A DNA stretch of 64,000 bases from Lumbricus rubellus (lineage: Eukaryota; Annelida; Clitellata; Crassiclitellata; Lumbricidae). The stretch lies in the NCBI GenBank assembly GCA_945859605.1, contig OX243817.1, positions 30,409,289 to 30,473,288 on the forward strand, in the 5' to 3' direction. The notes under the pieces were generated by a model, which was given only the letters and a program-made list of their open reading frames with translations, was not told where the DNA came from and ran no database searches. Made by a program: the position numbers and the translations under genes. This document shows positions 13,199 to 27,815 of the stretch, in pieces. Position 1 is the stretch's first letter, and the number at the start of each line of letters is the position of its first letter.

Positions 13199-16100
13199 TA
13201 TGTTGCCATGATGAATGGTTGCCATACATACGATTATGTTTGAGTCTTTGTGACCTTTGAACCTCAAGTGGTTCTATTTAAAGGATTATTATTATTTATT
13301 ATTTTTATTATGATTATTACATTTTGTTTGAGTTGGAAGTAACCACCAATTGTTGCTTTTTGTGTTATCGTTGCAGTGCTGTAGAAGTTTCCACATGTGT
13401 AAGATTTTGTAAGATAGCTGGTAATATAATAATTGTAGAATAGTTTTCATTGTATAGAGCTTTTGTTGAACCTGCATTGGGTCCTGCAGATCTGGAATGA
13501 TTAAGAAGCAAAGTGGTTGATGCTAATCTTGAGTATTTAAGTGAGGGTAGGAGATTTTTACAGCTGCCTAGACCAGTTACAAATAAATCTGTCTTGTGTT
13601 GTTGGGCCACTAAGACATTCAGATATAGAGATATAGAGATATAGAGATTGCAGGGCAAATAATCCTCATTTATTGATTTAGAGATTATAGGGTAAATGAA
13701 CGATTCATTGAATGATTTATTTTATAGATTGTATGGCTAATAAACCATTCATTGATTGATTTTGAGATGGTAGGGCCACTTGGGCCAGTAAACTATTGAT
13801 GTGCTGCTGATTTAGAGGTAGTAGGGACCAAGAAACAATTTATTAATTGATTTAAATAGGAATTGCATTCACAGCCCGTTAGCAATTCATTCATATACTC
13901 GTTTTTTAACAGATACAGATTACAACATTTATTTTACATGCATTTTTCTCTATGCGCATCTCGGTCTATTACCACCAATTTGAAGTACAACTAAATGTTT
14001 TTATGTCCCTGAGCGCTAATGACTTCATGCGCCATGTTAGCTAATGTGCTGTACAAGGACTGCAGTGAGTACAGCACAAAACATTGACTTTCAACATTCT
14101 CTTTTTAACACATTGACTGCCTACACTACACGCCATGTTAAATGACTGGCTGTACTACGAGTTAACTCGTAGTAGGCGGTCAACGTGTTAAGGTGGTTTA
14201 AGGCGTATCCCCAGTAGCATTATGTTAAGAAGTCCACTCTGCATTGTTGATGGTACTGAGGCAAATTCCCAAAATCTGTCAGCTCAGCATGTAAAGCTTG
14301 AACCTGGTTGTATCATGTTAAATTGCCTCTTTCTAGTCAGGCCGTGTAGCATGTAAACAAAGTCTGTCTGGCCTAGTGTCTGGGTCTTGTGCTTACACTT
14401 CAGCTTAAAGATCCTTGAAACTCCAGAAGCACACCGCAGAGGAGTAATGTTGATAGAAAAAAATAATAATATATGAGCTACTTATCGTCCCGCACCTAGT
14501 TACTCCTGAGCACGAGTATGCACAGCTGGCAGTTGTAGTCACTACGTATACCGTCTGTTTTCTGTATTGTCTTTTTTTCGTGTTAATATTTCAGTCGACA
14601 ATTGTGCATTATCTCCACCAGAGGGCCGACGTGGTAGCACATCGTCTCTCACATCGCAGGAAACAGTGAAACCAGTTACCAGCCAGTCGAAGTTTGCAGT
14701 AAGTCAGATGCACTTCTTTTCCGCTTTTTCTGATTGGCTGCTTTAAAGAAATCTTGTTCTGTTAGTTAATCCTTCATACATTTTTCATACATACTGCTTT
14801 TTGTTTTGTTTTGTATGTGTGTTTTCTTTAGTTAAATTTACTACATTAATTGTCATTTCATTCTGTTTTTTTAACCTACTGTTCAATTCATGATGTCAAC
14901 TGTTTAACCATCAGTTAAAATTGTACATGTAATTAGGTGTCCCCGTTAGCGGGATATTCATCCCTTAGGCTTAGGGCCTTCCTTGTTGCCATTCGATTAT
15001 GTGAAGCATCTTGTACTAGTTATTGTTTATGGTTGATGGTTACAATAAATGAATTGAATTAAATTGAATTAAAAATTGAATTGAATTTTAAATTTGCTTA
15101 TCTTGTGGTTTTTGCTTAACCCATCCTTTACTTTTAGTTGACCAATCTGGCTAGTGTTCTTTTCGGTGACCCGTCTTGTGCTTTTGCATGACCCATATTT
15201 TGCATGTGTATGGTTGGCACATTGAGTACTCTTGGTTGAGATATCATGTGCGCTCTCCTGTCCCTCGTGTCCTGACAACTATAGGCTGGGATCTCCACTT
15301 CCTATCTCTTGACAGCTTTCCTCTGGCACGATACAGCAGTTCTTGTGAATAAGCTTGTCTCACTACATCGAACTTTCAAGTAACACTTTATTCATTTTGA
15401 GATCAGGATTATGTGCTTTTGGGTGAATGCAACCTGAACAATATGGTTTGCTATGATTTTGCTATTAGAAGGAAGTTGATTATATCTGAAGACAAACCTA
15501 TTGTTTACATGTATATGACTTAGAGTATAAATTAAGGAACAGTCTTTAAAGTTATTAGTGAGTTGTGTTGTCTCCAAGCTATATCGCATTTACTGTGAGT
15601 GGGTCACAACTTGAACTTCCAGAGATGCATAATATTATCGAATCTGTATAAAGCATTCATATTGCAAACTCTGCTGGAGTTTTCAGTTGACTGATCTGGA
15701 CCAAGTTACAGGAAATGCCGACAGTGTCTAAAGTTAGGTCTATTATGTGATAGGGGTAATTCGTCTGGTGAGATTTATGCAAAAAAGTATTCTGTGCATG
15801 TTTTCCCTTTACATAAAAAAGAAAGACAGCCTTTCCCTTAAATAGATAACCTGAGAGACAGCCATTGGAGTGACTTCATTATTCTGAGTCTTGCCATAGG
15901 TGGGTGGGGTGGGTTGGTGGGTAGCCAGCCCTCTCTCTCTCTTGCTGTCCAATAGTGTACACCCAATGTAGTATGTACTCACATTGCCTGAGTTGGTTTG
16001 TGGTGCTGGTGCAGTAGAGGTATCAATTTCTGCCCCAAACCTCTTGGGTGACAGACAGTCCAGGACTCTAATAATCAGTGGACTGCCACACAGCCAAAAA

Positions 16101-19100
16101 TAGTAGTACTTAGGTAGTAATAATAATGATTTTTTCAGTTTATCTTACCTTCTGCATTTGCTGGTGTCTATAACAATGACACTGTGTGGCAATGTTCATG
16201 AATTCTGATTCTAGTATGCAGTTGATATCAGGTATTTTTGGAACATGGCCTTACTATAAATATGCATCTCATTGCACTGCCTTGTATCGTGGTGCTTTAG
16301 ATGGATTCTTGAATTAATGTGAAATATGGAAGTACAGGGAGGTTCAGTACAAGGAGTTCTTTATGTTAAAATTTCAGTGGTTGTTTAATCATTCATTTCT
16401 GAATGATGTATCTCTCGTCAACTACAATACCTGTTGGAGTTTGTCAATGTATAATTATAGTCTCTAGGTTGTAGTCATTTGACAAATGGCATCGGATTTT
16501 TATGGGCCAGATTGGTTAAAGTTATAGGTGAGTTAGGTCAGGTTTGTTGTTTAAGTGTGTAGAGTTTGTTGCACATCGGCCATCATAGAGGCACTATGCT
16601 TATGCTGTTAGTGTTACATTTTTAAATTTTTTAAAGTCAGTTTGAAGTTTCAACATTCTTAATAGACTCGTATTTGTATGTGTCTTGACTTTGAGTCAAT
16701 CCTACGGCGCTCCTAAGCCAATGTTCTGTAAATGAAGTATTGTTGTATGAAATTTGTCAGTTAAGAGTTTTCAAAATTATCAGTTGTTGTAGGTGGCTAG
16801 TGTAATGCACAGATACTTTATAACAGTTTCCCCTGTTAGGGATTTTTGCAGTGATCATATGTTTCGTTGCAACCCTAAATAACAACTTAACAATGAACCG
16901 CATTGGTTTCTCATTCATTTTAGTATGCTTATGCTTTCGCTGTCAAAGAGTTAAATTTACTGGTCATCTTTTCTATTGTCTGAGCTGCGCTTGACCAATC
17001 CAATCCTTTGCCTTCCAATTCCTCTCATCTTAACCCTTTGAACCCGCAGCTCCCGTAACTCTATGGATAACACGGGCCGGCCGCTAATACCGCCAGCCGG
17101 GTTCAAAGGGTTAAGCGAAACCCGTCTTAGCAGCTCCTCTGTTTCATCTCTCTAATGTCTCTGACAACCGGACTTCAACCGTCGTTTGTTATCTGTGGAC
17201 AACACTTTGACTTGACGCATCGCCTGTGAAGAAGCACGTATTGTTTGGTGGCCAGTCCTCTTCCATAATATCTGTTCTTCCCAGCAACACTGCATGTTCA
17301 TTGTGCTCATTTCATAGCCAAGTTCAGTAGGGGTCACAACACTATTGAAAACATGAAACATCTTTTTATCCAGGAGGGAGTAATGTGATTCCTGACCCTG
17401 TGGTTGTTTAACCATTGAAGGACCTAACCACAGGACTTCTATTTATTCATCTGTGATGTAGAACGGTGTTTATATCTCATTATTACAAAGTCCTTTACAG
17501 ACGAGGTTCTACGTTCTAACCCAGGATATTTTGATTTTTCCGAGAGAATTTAATGTTGGTCAGAAGAATTGAGGAATTACTTGGCTCTGATTTCCAGACC
17601 CAACCTGTTCACCAGATGATATCTCATGACAGTGTGTGCATCGTTTTTTCACGATTGTTCTTAAATCGCTGAGAAACAACTGTCAGGCTATGCAATTCCA
17701 TCTGAGGACATATAAAAAAGGAAATGAGAACTTGAGAATATGTCTTCTTGGTGCCTTCGTGACGGTTATTTGAGATTTGATGCAATGCTGTTTCCTCTGG
17801 CTGTTGTTGTAGAATTTTTTCACGAGAAAATCGCAGCAATGGAAGTCGAACATTGGCCGAGCGAAAAGTGTCAACAAACTAGACAAGAAGAAGATTGGAA
17901 ATGGAACAAACGGAGATTCTGACAAGTTAGTTGACTTTCTTTCTAAAGTGCTCCAGTCTTCTCATTTCTTACTCACTTTTTATCCTGTAACATTTTCCAC
18001 TCGTAATCATGTGTAGGCCTAATATCACATAACCTTTAGCAATGTTTAACATGTTAAGATGTTATGCAAATGTGCTTTTATAGATTATTATTCGGCTTCT
18101 GCTTATTGATGAGAATTTTACTCAAATGGTCATGCATATTGTACTATACGTGTTATATATTATAATTCATCTATGTATTATAAAAAGTTTAAATGTACAC
18201 AAAACTACACATATATTTCAAATTTGATTCATTATGTGAAATATGGTATTACATGGTATTATTTAGATGAAGCAATTAAGGGATTCTGAGTTTAAATTGC
18301 TAGCAGTTTTAATTTAAGTTAGCGAAATTTTTGGCCAACTGCTACTGTTAAGCATGCCATTGTGCTTATTTGCGTAATCTTATTTGCATCGCATTGTTAA
18401 TGTATACATACAGCTTTTAGACCAGAATATTCTGCTTTGCATAATATCTGGACGCCTTCTTCGTAATCAATTTAATCATTTTAGTTAGAAATTGTTATGC
18501 AAATACTTCTTGATAACATGAAGTAAATCATTATGCTTCATGTTAGTAGAACAAGTGGTATATATATATATATATTTGGTATTGCCTTAGTTTTTAGTAC
18601 TCTTTTAGTTTAGAACTACTCTGTTAGTTTGTAACTTCTCTGTTAGCTTGTAACTACTCTTCTAGTTTATAACTGCTCTGTTAGTTTATAACTACTCTGT
18701 TAGTTTGTAACTACTCTGTTAGTTTGTAACTACTCTGTTAGTTTGTAACTTCTCTGTTAGTTTATAACTACTCTGCTGCCAGTTGTCTGAAACTGTTACT
18801 GTAATGCTACTCAAATTGATGATGTAGGGAGCCTTGACCGGAGTGTCTGTTATTGAAGTAGTTTTTCAGTTTCCTATGTTGTTGACTATTTGAATTGATA
18901 TTATCTATGCCCACAAGAGATTTGGCCATGTTCAGCAGAGGCCTGCCATTGATGATGATGATTGTGATGATCATGTGGCCATTTGCTCTGCAGTGTCTGC
19001 TCTGCAATGTCTGCTTTTTCGAAGATTTTGGTCTTCTAGAGTTCTGGGAAATTCTGGGGACACCTGATGAATAAAATAATGACTTAAGACTGTTTTTTTA

Positions 19101-22100
19101 TAAAATTAAAACTTTGGTCTCAATGTCAAATTTCAGCATTTTACATGTTCATGTTCTTTGTGTCTTTTGCCTCATTTTTGTTCTATAGGTGAAAAGGTGC
19201 AAACTCTATATGGCTAGGCTTAGTGGTTGACTTGGGTCTTAGAGTATTGAAAGTTTTGAGTGGTTTTGATGTGGTCTATTGGTAGTAGGACCCTCGACAT
19301 GGAATGGCCTTCCCTTGATGCTCTGCTTTCTTTCTAGAACTCCTTCTCAGGCATTCCTCTCTCATCTTAAGACATTTATTTGGCCGTGCTGAGGTTGCGA
19401 ATGCCTTTGAGTAGTCCCCTTGAAGAATCACTATGCAAATTCATTTAATGAATGAATTATGAATGTATGTTTGGCAGTTGTAGCATTATTTATCATTTAC
19501 TAATTAGTATGCTTGTTTAATTATTAGCTAAAATATGTAGCTGAGTCATACGCTTGACATTGCTTGAGTTGCGGTTTTGCAGTGCTTCATTATATTGTGA
19601 AGCACTCGTTATTAATCACTATTAATCAGTGAATCAATGAATAAATTCACAGACCATTTATCAAATTAATAATTAGACTGGACCTTGTCAATTAATCAAT
19701 CTGTAATTCATGCAATAATTTTTACAATCGCTGATATTTCTGACCTTTTTGGGTCTGAGCCGGGGTTGTTGGAGTAGGTCATCATGACCGACTCTGTTGT
19801 CATCCATATCTTTATATCTTTATGATGTTGTCATTAAGCCTGGGAGTCTGGCCACTGGGCTTTGTTGATAGGATCTATGTTAGCTTAGCAGGTTACTATC
19901 TGCAGGCTTCAACGCTTAATCGCTTTAGTTTTGCAGTGGACAATGGACATATTACACTCTACTTGCAAATTAATTATCAACATTGCAGAAGTTGTAATAA
20001 CAGATGTATTGTTGATAATTTATTTTTAATTAATTGTCTCTCTCTTTCTCTTTTGGGCTCTTGACCCTGTTGGTAAGAGCGTTTGCTTCTTATCAATTGG
20101 AGTGGTCTGTAGATTCAACTATAGTGAGCTATTCTCTTATTTATTAGGTAATTTGATTAAGGTGTGCTGACTGTACTTCTTATATAACATTGTGGATTGG
20201 TCTTTAACTCTTCTGAGGGACCAGTGACACAATTTCTTTATAATTCTAACATTAAATGCTGGATTCTGATATGTATTCGTTGTCTTGATGATGTTTATCA
20301 GTCCACTGTATCTCTATGACTGTGAAATGGCAACAATTGGGTGAGTATTCTCTCTTCTCCTCTCAGATTCTACTCTGAGAGGAGAAAATAAATCCTCTCT
20401 CTCTGTGTTGTTCAGTGTCTTTGATTTGCTCAATTCCTGCATGGTGTTAATTAATTAATTTGCTAATTGCATGAACAACGGCCGTGCTTAAGATTTATTT
20501 ATTTTTGCTTTATTCTTTTTATCACCTTCTTAAAGCTTCGAAAAAGGTCAAATTGTCCAAGACTAATAAAAATTCGTGTTATTTTAATCAAAGTCGAGCT
20601 CTGAGGAGGACAAAGGTCAAATACGTTGAAAGTCTGGATAGCACAGATGTTAGTGGCATTAATTATCGAATGTCTGATGGCAATATCAACAAACGATAAA
20701 TATTTTAAAAACAAGTAATCATTTAGAACTACATGCTTTAAAAGAAAGTATTTTTTATAAAAGATAATTGCTTTGAACTGAAGACTATTCAAAGATATAT
20801 ACATGAATATTTAAAGATATATACAGGAATATTCAAAGTTATATACATGAATATTTAGAGCAGTGTGCATAAATTTAAATGCAACTTTTATGTAAGACTA
20901 CTTATAGCTTCTGCAGTCACATACTAGAGTTTGAACCGAATACAGTGATGGTGATATCTGTTGGGGTAATTTAATATGGATAATAACTTACCACTGGGGT
21001 ATATAGCTGTGTCTTCATGCCACCAAAGCAAAATGGGTGATCTGCCTGTACAGCTGTGATTGTGAAACTATCTCTAGTATCTGCTGAGTAGACCAAGCAT
21101 TAATGATTTAGAAATTGAAACTCTGTAAATATATGCACGCTTTGAACTGTGTGTGTGCTGAGAATTGATGTGGGATGAACACTCAGAATAAGCTTGCTAC
21201 TTAGAGCAAAGTATAAATTGTCGGTGTTAGCATTACATTTACGTCTTTCAGAGACTTGTCTTTTTTAAAGGACAGTCATCACATAAATTAAGAAACCATT
21301 TTCATAGCTGCATATTTTGCTTCTGTCATGGCCAGTGTAGACTTTCATTGCAACCCAGCAGTTTATTATTGAATCTTCTTACTTATTTACAAATATTCAT
21401 CAAGATGAATTTCTAGCCATTCCTTTAGGTCTTGAATGAGCTGAGGTCTACATTTTCAGTGCACTGTATAAAATGTATAATGGTATAATTGTATATATGT
21501 GACAGTTGCTGATGGCTGAATTAGCTGACATAATTTCGCAAAATGCTTGCTTAATGGTTGTCAGCTTTATATGAATCATGTTGGGAGATTTGCAAACGAT
21601 TTAGGTGCACCCAGTAGGCCAGTACTCTAATTAGATAGACAGTCATGTTGAGAAGTTGATTGCCGAATGCCAGCAGAATAGAAAGCAGGTTTTGTTTTAA
21701 GGGAATAGATTTCCTGAAGTAAAATAAAACTTTTTGAAAAAAGTGCAGACGACAGTCCAGCATTTTAACCCAGTTTCTGTATGTGGGTCACCATTGTCAA
21801 TTCTACGCAGACCAATTGGGTTTGATCCTCAGGTGCAGCGCAGGGGAATTTCCTGTTATTATTATATCCAGTTTTATAGTGTCGATATGAGATGATGATG
21901 ATGATGAAAGAACGTGAATCGATTGTGTTATACAACTGTTCAACGCGTGTCATCCCAGAGGACGCCTCAACCCACAGCGCCCTCCTAACTCTCTTCTGTT
22001 GGATGAAGTAGACGCCCCCGACGACCAATCACCAATCAGTCGGTGGCTGTGAAATGTCAACGAGACTTTACCAATTTGTCACATGTGTGCCACTTTCAGC

Positions 22101-22762
22101 GATCAATATTTGGTCGAGTTTTTCAAGTCACTGGGGGGGGGGCTGGGTCGGTGGGGGGGGGGGGGGGTTGGGATGTCTGGCGTCATCGTTCTTCGAAACA
22201 ATCGGAAATGGTTGGACAGGGAAAACCGGAACTAATTGCCACGTGGTGGTGCTGATTGAACGTCATCGTAATTGGGACTGAAAATGCTGTCTGTCAGGAT
22301 GAAGACTTCACGCACTTGTTGGGTGGCACGGTGGTGTGGTGGTGGGTTCGGTGCCTTGGAGTCGGAAGGTTCCAGGTTCGAATCCATCTCAAGCCGCTGC
22401 GTAGGCACCTTGGGCGAGCTCTTCACTTGCAATTGCGCGGGTGATTCTGCGTGAAACTCCGATGCAGTGTCCGCGCTGTTGCCGAGAGCACCTCTGAGCA
22501 GGAAGCTTGAAGGGACGCTTTAGAAATGGAGAAATAAATAAAATGAATAAACACGGTTTATGGAACATGGCAGTTGACTGGTTAAAGCTGTCAGCCTGCT
22601 AATATGGAGGGTAAGGGTTCAAGACTCCACTCAGATGGCTGGTGTGTGGCGACCATGAGCAAGTCCTTCGCTTCCACTTGATTAATGCCATCGATGTTTT
22701 TTGTCTTATGGTCATGCGTGTGCGCTTCTGAACTCTCCAAGGAGGTCAATGTATCTAATACA

Positions 22763-22805
<43 letters not shown>

Positions 22806-25800
22806 TTATTATTATTATTGACTTTTTATATAGTGCATCTTCAAAGTAATCTACTCAGAAGCACTCCCAGTCCAACAACGGCTAAATAAGGCAGTTTTTA
22901 AGCGAGAAAGGAACATAGTGCCATGACCAAACTATGTGAACACACCAGCATCTCAGCTACAGGATGCAAATGGCTCAAGTATAAAAAAGTGGCTCAACTT
23001 ATGACACAATCTGTAGCACAGTGCATGAGAACTATAAGAAATGCATTAGCATGACACGAATTCTGAAATAGTATTATCAGGCACACGGGTCTCAAATTTA
23101 GTTCAGCTTTAAAATTTTTTCCTGATTATAACAAAATCTTGTTATGGACTCCCCTAGTTTTAACATAAGATGTCTGCATACAATAAAAAATACACGAATT
23201 GTAGACGTGTTGTGTAGTCGGCCAAATTTACTCTGTTGTGTCAGCTGTCATGATGAAGTAAGTGCTTTGTGAGTGGGTGGAATATTTCTCAGGTCCAACT
23301 CCTCTCTCGTCCTGTTCTCTGCATCTACCTCACTACAACAGACATGCATTCTTTTTTGGTTGAGTTGCAGCATCCTCAATAATTATTATGCTAATGGCTG
23401 TGAAATAAGTACTCGGGTCGGCTCAGTCAGTGTGTCATTTTGAATGCAGTCTGTGATCCGTTTTTAACGTTGCAGCGATGACAGTGGTTATGCTTTAATT
23501 GAACTTGGTTAATCAAATCCTCTGCATTTTTTCTGTTGTGACTGAAGCCAAACCTGTATAACTAAAGCCGTTAGACGAAAAGAGAGTTTTGCTTTATAAA
23601 GGTAGTTGTTTGAAGATAATTCTGTTCAATCGCGGTTTTGTGTAGCAACGCTGGTAGCAGGCAGCTCTCATGTGTTTTATTGAGGAGACCATACATTAGA
23701 ATTGAATTCATCATTATTGCTCTCTAGGAAACCCTTATTTGTTCAAGATGTATTATGAGTAGACTTTAGTAAGTACGTAAAATTACAATTATGAAAAAGA
23801 CATAGAAACAGTTGATAGCCTACACAATCACATTTACAACCTACTAGTGTCACTGTGGATGAAAAATGGTAGCTGCACTCTATTGGCCGAAACCATATTT
23901 TATTTGCAGCCAGAAAGTCTTGCTTTATTTGCTTAGCGCTTTTGCACTGTTGCAAAATATGCTACACAAATTGTCTGATTGCACATATTTACACCGACCT
24001 GTAATATTTTTTTAAAAGATTCTTGTGATGCTGAATTTTAACCTTGTAGCTAAACTACCAGTAGATGTTGGAAATTCAGAATTCAAAAAGAAATATGAAT
24101 TGGTCCTTTGCAAGAAATTTTTTCAACCATTGAATGGCTTAAAAGCTGACCCACCCTCAGCGTGACTATTAACCATTAACTGACAGCATTTGATTTTCCA
24201 TACATTTTAGTACATGTTTGTCGTGTAAGGGTTAATGCACAAACCATGCTGTTGGTGAGATGCATCTAAATGCCAAATCCAAAGCTCATAGCTGTCTAAA
24301 CTGATGTGTCATGACATAGTAAATGGAGTTAATCCACTTGTGTAGTAGTGTCATTAAATATGTCTTTGACAAAGTTTGACCTTATAGCATTCTTTGTTTT
24401 CTTCCTATTTTTAGCACTTAAAAGTCAACGTTGCTTCACCTGTGTATCTATTAGCTTGTTAAGTTAATTTCGTTTCTTTGTTTTTACTTCTACTCGCATT
24501 TAGTTCTTCATCTTATTTGCTGTTTAGTTATGTGATTATTTTATGTTCTCTGCATGTGCATGTTCTCACTGTTTAAAGTAGATTTTTATTGCACGCAGCG
24601 ACACTAAACTGCCTCCGCCGTTCGTTCGCAGCTTGAGTCTTGGCCGCATTTCACGTAGGTGGCTGGCCCGGCCGCAAGTCGGCCTCAAAGGGTCAGACGC
24701 CGCGAAGCTGAGAGGTGACGAGGAGTCAAGGTGAGTAGTCTAACGGCTGAAGAACGTCTGCAGAGCTCTAGAAATGTTCAATTTGTACGATCATTATTAT
24801 CACCTTTGTGCATGTTAATATCTCTATGATTTGTTTGACTGATTTGTTTACTCTTGTTGCTGTCGATTTAGTTTTTTTGGATGATTTTTATTTTGCTTGG
24901 TTTTTGTACCTCCTTTTGGCGTTTATCCGTCTTTATTGAACCTTTGTTTTATGTGGAGGTTAAGATGAAAGTTGAGTTTTGAGGATGTGCTAAGTTTTTA
25001 GACTATTATTTCGATGGGTTTTTGACTTTCTTTTGATGTAACTCGCGGAGTTATGTGGAGGTTAAGATGGGAGTTTGAGTTTTGAGGATTTTTTAAGTAG
25101 TGAGAATTGAACATAGTTTGCATAGTTAACTGTGCCAAGGTGTTCACCTTGTCACCTTGTGCTGTCAGTTCGTCGAACTCTAGCGATCGTCATGTGTTAC
25201 ATGAAGTTAAGTGCTGGTCAAGACAGGTGCAGGACACAGAGTTCTGTCTTTCATTCTTAGACAGAATGTCTAAGTGGATAAATGTAGCATGGATTAATAT
25301 GTTAAGTAATGCAAAAGAGACAGACTGTTTGAACTTCAATGCAGCAAGGGTCTGAATCCAGAAATCAACCACCAAGATGATTAGTCCAGTGCCTGTGAAG
25401 GTGATTAGTCCAGTGCCTGTGAAGGTGATTAGTCCAGTGCCTTTGAAGGTGATTAGTCCAGTGCCTGTGTGATTAGTCCAGTGCCTGTGAAGGTGATTAG
25501 TCCAGTGCCTGTGAAGGTGATTAGTCCAGTGCCTGTGAAGGTGATTAGTCCAGTGCCTGTGAAGGTGATTAGTCCAGTGCCTGTGAAGGTGATTAGTCCA
25601 GTGCCTGTGACGAGGTGGCAGGCATCACAAATCCAAAGGAGATGACAGTTGTCTGCCCTGACATGAATGATAAGTTCGTATGTTTCAATGCTCCATCAGC
25701 ATCTCTTCACAGAAGTGTGTATTAGATTCTATTGTGGTCCATGCATGTCACAGTTCATACCTGCGAAAATGTAACTTGCATCAACGCTGTAAGACACTTA

Positions 25801-27546
25801 GAACAATGAAAAGATCAAGACATTTGAAAATGTAATGTAAAGTTAGAAGTGAGGCTTTAGGATCTGTTAAAATGGTCTCAGTCACATCTACAAGGTGGCA
25901 AATATACAAAAAATAATTGATTAAAATACTTGTCAGTAAACTGTGCGAAATGTCCATGATTTAAAACTTAAATGATCCACGGTTTGGTAAACTAAAAATA
26001 TCGACGACGGTTTTAAGCCGAATAATGTCTCACATATTCACTGTTGTTTTACAATCATAGTTCATTAAGTCGTTGTTTAAGAGCTCGATTATAATTATTA
26101 TTATTAAAGCCTTCGATGGCAGCGTAGGTCAAAGGTAGAATCCAGTGCACCTCATTACTCTAAAACATTAATCCATTTTCATTTTGCCACATCCAAGGCT
26201 AGACAGTTTAAGTAGATAGTATAGAGTTGTGGTCAACAGATCTGTTAACCATATAGGATGCTTACTCTTTTGGAGCCTGAAGATAATTAATAGGTTGCAT
26301 GGAAACGTAACTTAATACAGCCATGTCTTAGTTGAGCAAGACATCACGTGTTGCGTTTGCATAGTCTAAATTCCTTAATAAGTGGTGATGCGATTGTCAT
26401 TAGTATCAACCTTTAATTTTAGCGTTCGTGCACAGCTGCTTGGTGACTGGCTTGTTGAACAGCCAAACCAACTGATTGATCGTTGGTATGACTGGTTTTG
26501 GTTGTCAGAGTGGTTGACTAATTGGACTAATTGAGTTAACTTATTGGGTTGACTAATTGGACTAATTGAGTTGACTTATTGGGTTGAGTTATTGAGTTGA
26601 CTTACAGGATAATCAGCAGAGTGAGCAGACAAGGTTGAATGAGCATTTGATTTAACTGTTAGGTAATTAATTGGTTTACCAGTATTTAGTCAAATTATGT
26701 CAGTAGATAATTTTTATTATTTTAAAACAAGTAAACATATGACGCGTAAATTTGTTCTCTAAGTCATCTCGACATTGTTTCCTCGTAAAAATATAACGTA
26801 TAGAATATAATGCCGAATGTGAGTTCAGCCTGGAAGTTGGATTTAGTTTAAATTGCGCGTATTTATTCTTGGTAATAAACAGGGAGAAGATTCGAAACCA
26901 GCGAATGGGAAAGTCGCAATCTCTCGAGTCGCTTCTCACTGCGACTTCCAGTCTCCACTGCATCGATCTCTCCATCGATGGCGTCGACGTTCGACCGCTC
27001 CACTGCAGCATCCTTGGTCTGGAAAACTGCTTTGTTGTCGTCGCCGGGGGCAACCGAGGATGTAAATACTACAGGTGCATCACGTCGGAAGAGAGAAACA
27101 ACTGGATTAGGCAGTAAGAAGATTTCTCTGCACTGCTTTTCTCGCTGTTAGTTAATGTGTTGTTGCTTGGTTGGCGCCTTTAGACGAGATTGCTGTTGAT
27201 CATGATTAAAGCAGAGAAAATGGCGTGTAGGATGACATTGGCGTTTGTTAGATGTTGCTGGCTATTTGTAGGTACCTTGAAGGGGTGCTATATAAATTCT
27301 GGTTGATTGATTGATTGATTGATTAATTAATTTATGTGCTGTAGTCTGATGTGATTGAGGACAATGGAAAGATTCATGTATTTGTACCCATCGCTGTGCA
27401 AAACTGTGTGACTTGTATCAGGAACTGGTGATGATGATGATGATGATTGTCTGCTGACTTAGTGTTCTTGTGTAAGCTGTTACATTTTGGATTATGATCT
27501 CATTTGCTTGGTCAATTTGAAGCGGTCCAGTGATGTGTAATCTGAC

Positions 27547-27587
<41 letters not shown>

Positions 27588-27784
27588 CAGTATATATTAT
27601 AACTTTATTTCAGTCACATGTTCAACATCATTATGTCTGAACACACAACGCACACGCATGCAGTGTCGTGCACGCATGCACATGCATATACATATACCCA
27701 GTAGTTGGATCAATCATAAATCATCAATAAATATGGATACACACACACCCACACACACACACACACATGCATACATACATACAT

Positions 27785-27815
<31 letters not shown>

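Larger units (their letters stand above)
17926..24598 (+). other. RasGAP intron 5 (6.7 kb)
   Basis: No exon recognised. Contains a 20-bp minisatellite (18592-18776), a LINE remnant (19275-19450), a hairpin (20355-20386), G-runs at 22132-22170, two SINEs back to back (22321-22552, 22561-22819), an antisense tail (22820-22885) and a TTAA-type element (24169-24235). Confidence 0.6.
24731..26882 (+). other. RasGAP intron 6
   Basis: No exon recognised. Contains the 24-bp minisatellite at 25376-25611 and a 36-bp repeat at 26517-26606. Confidence 0.65.

Noticed and set aside
13365..13658. 97-codon - strand frame near 13.5 kb
   Set aside because: No recognisable domain, intronic, and overlaps simple repeats; no support as a gene.
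20499..20804. Open frames on both strands around 20.5-20.8 kb as a possible extra exon
   Set aside because: Plausible splice-site joins to exon 5 (phase 2) hit stop codons quickly; AT-rich composition unlike real exons here.
22321..22400. True tRNA gene
   Set aside because: Has A- and B-box-like motifs but no tRNA cloverleaf could be made and it continues into a SINE body and tail.
25376..25611. CRISPR-like direct repeat array
   Set aside because: Repeats are head-to-tail without unique spacers and lie in an animal intron; this is a minisatellite.
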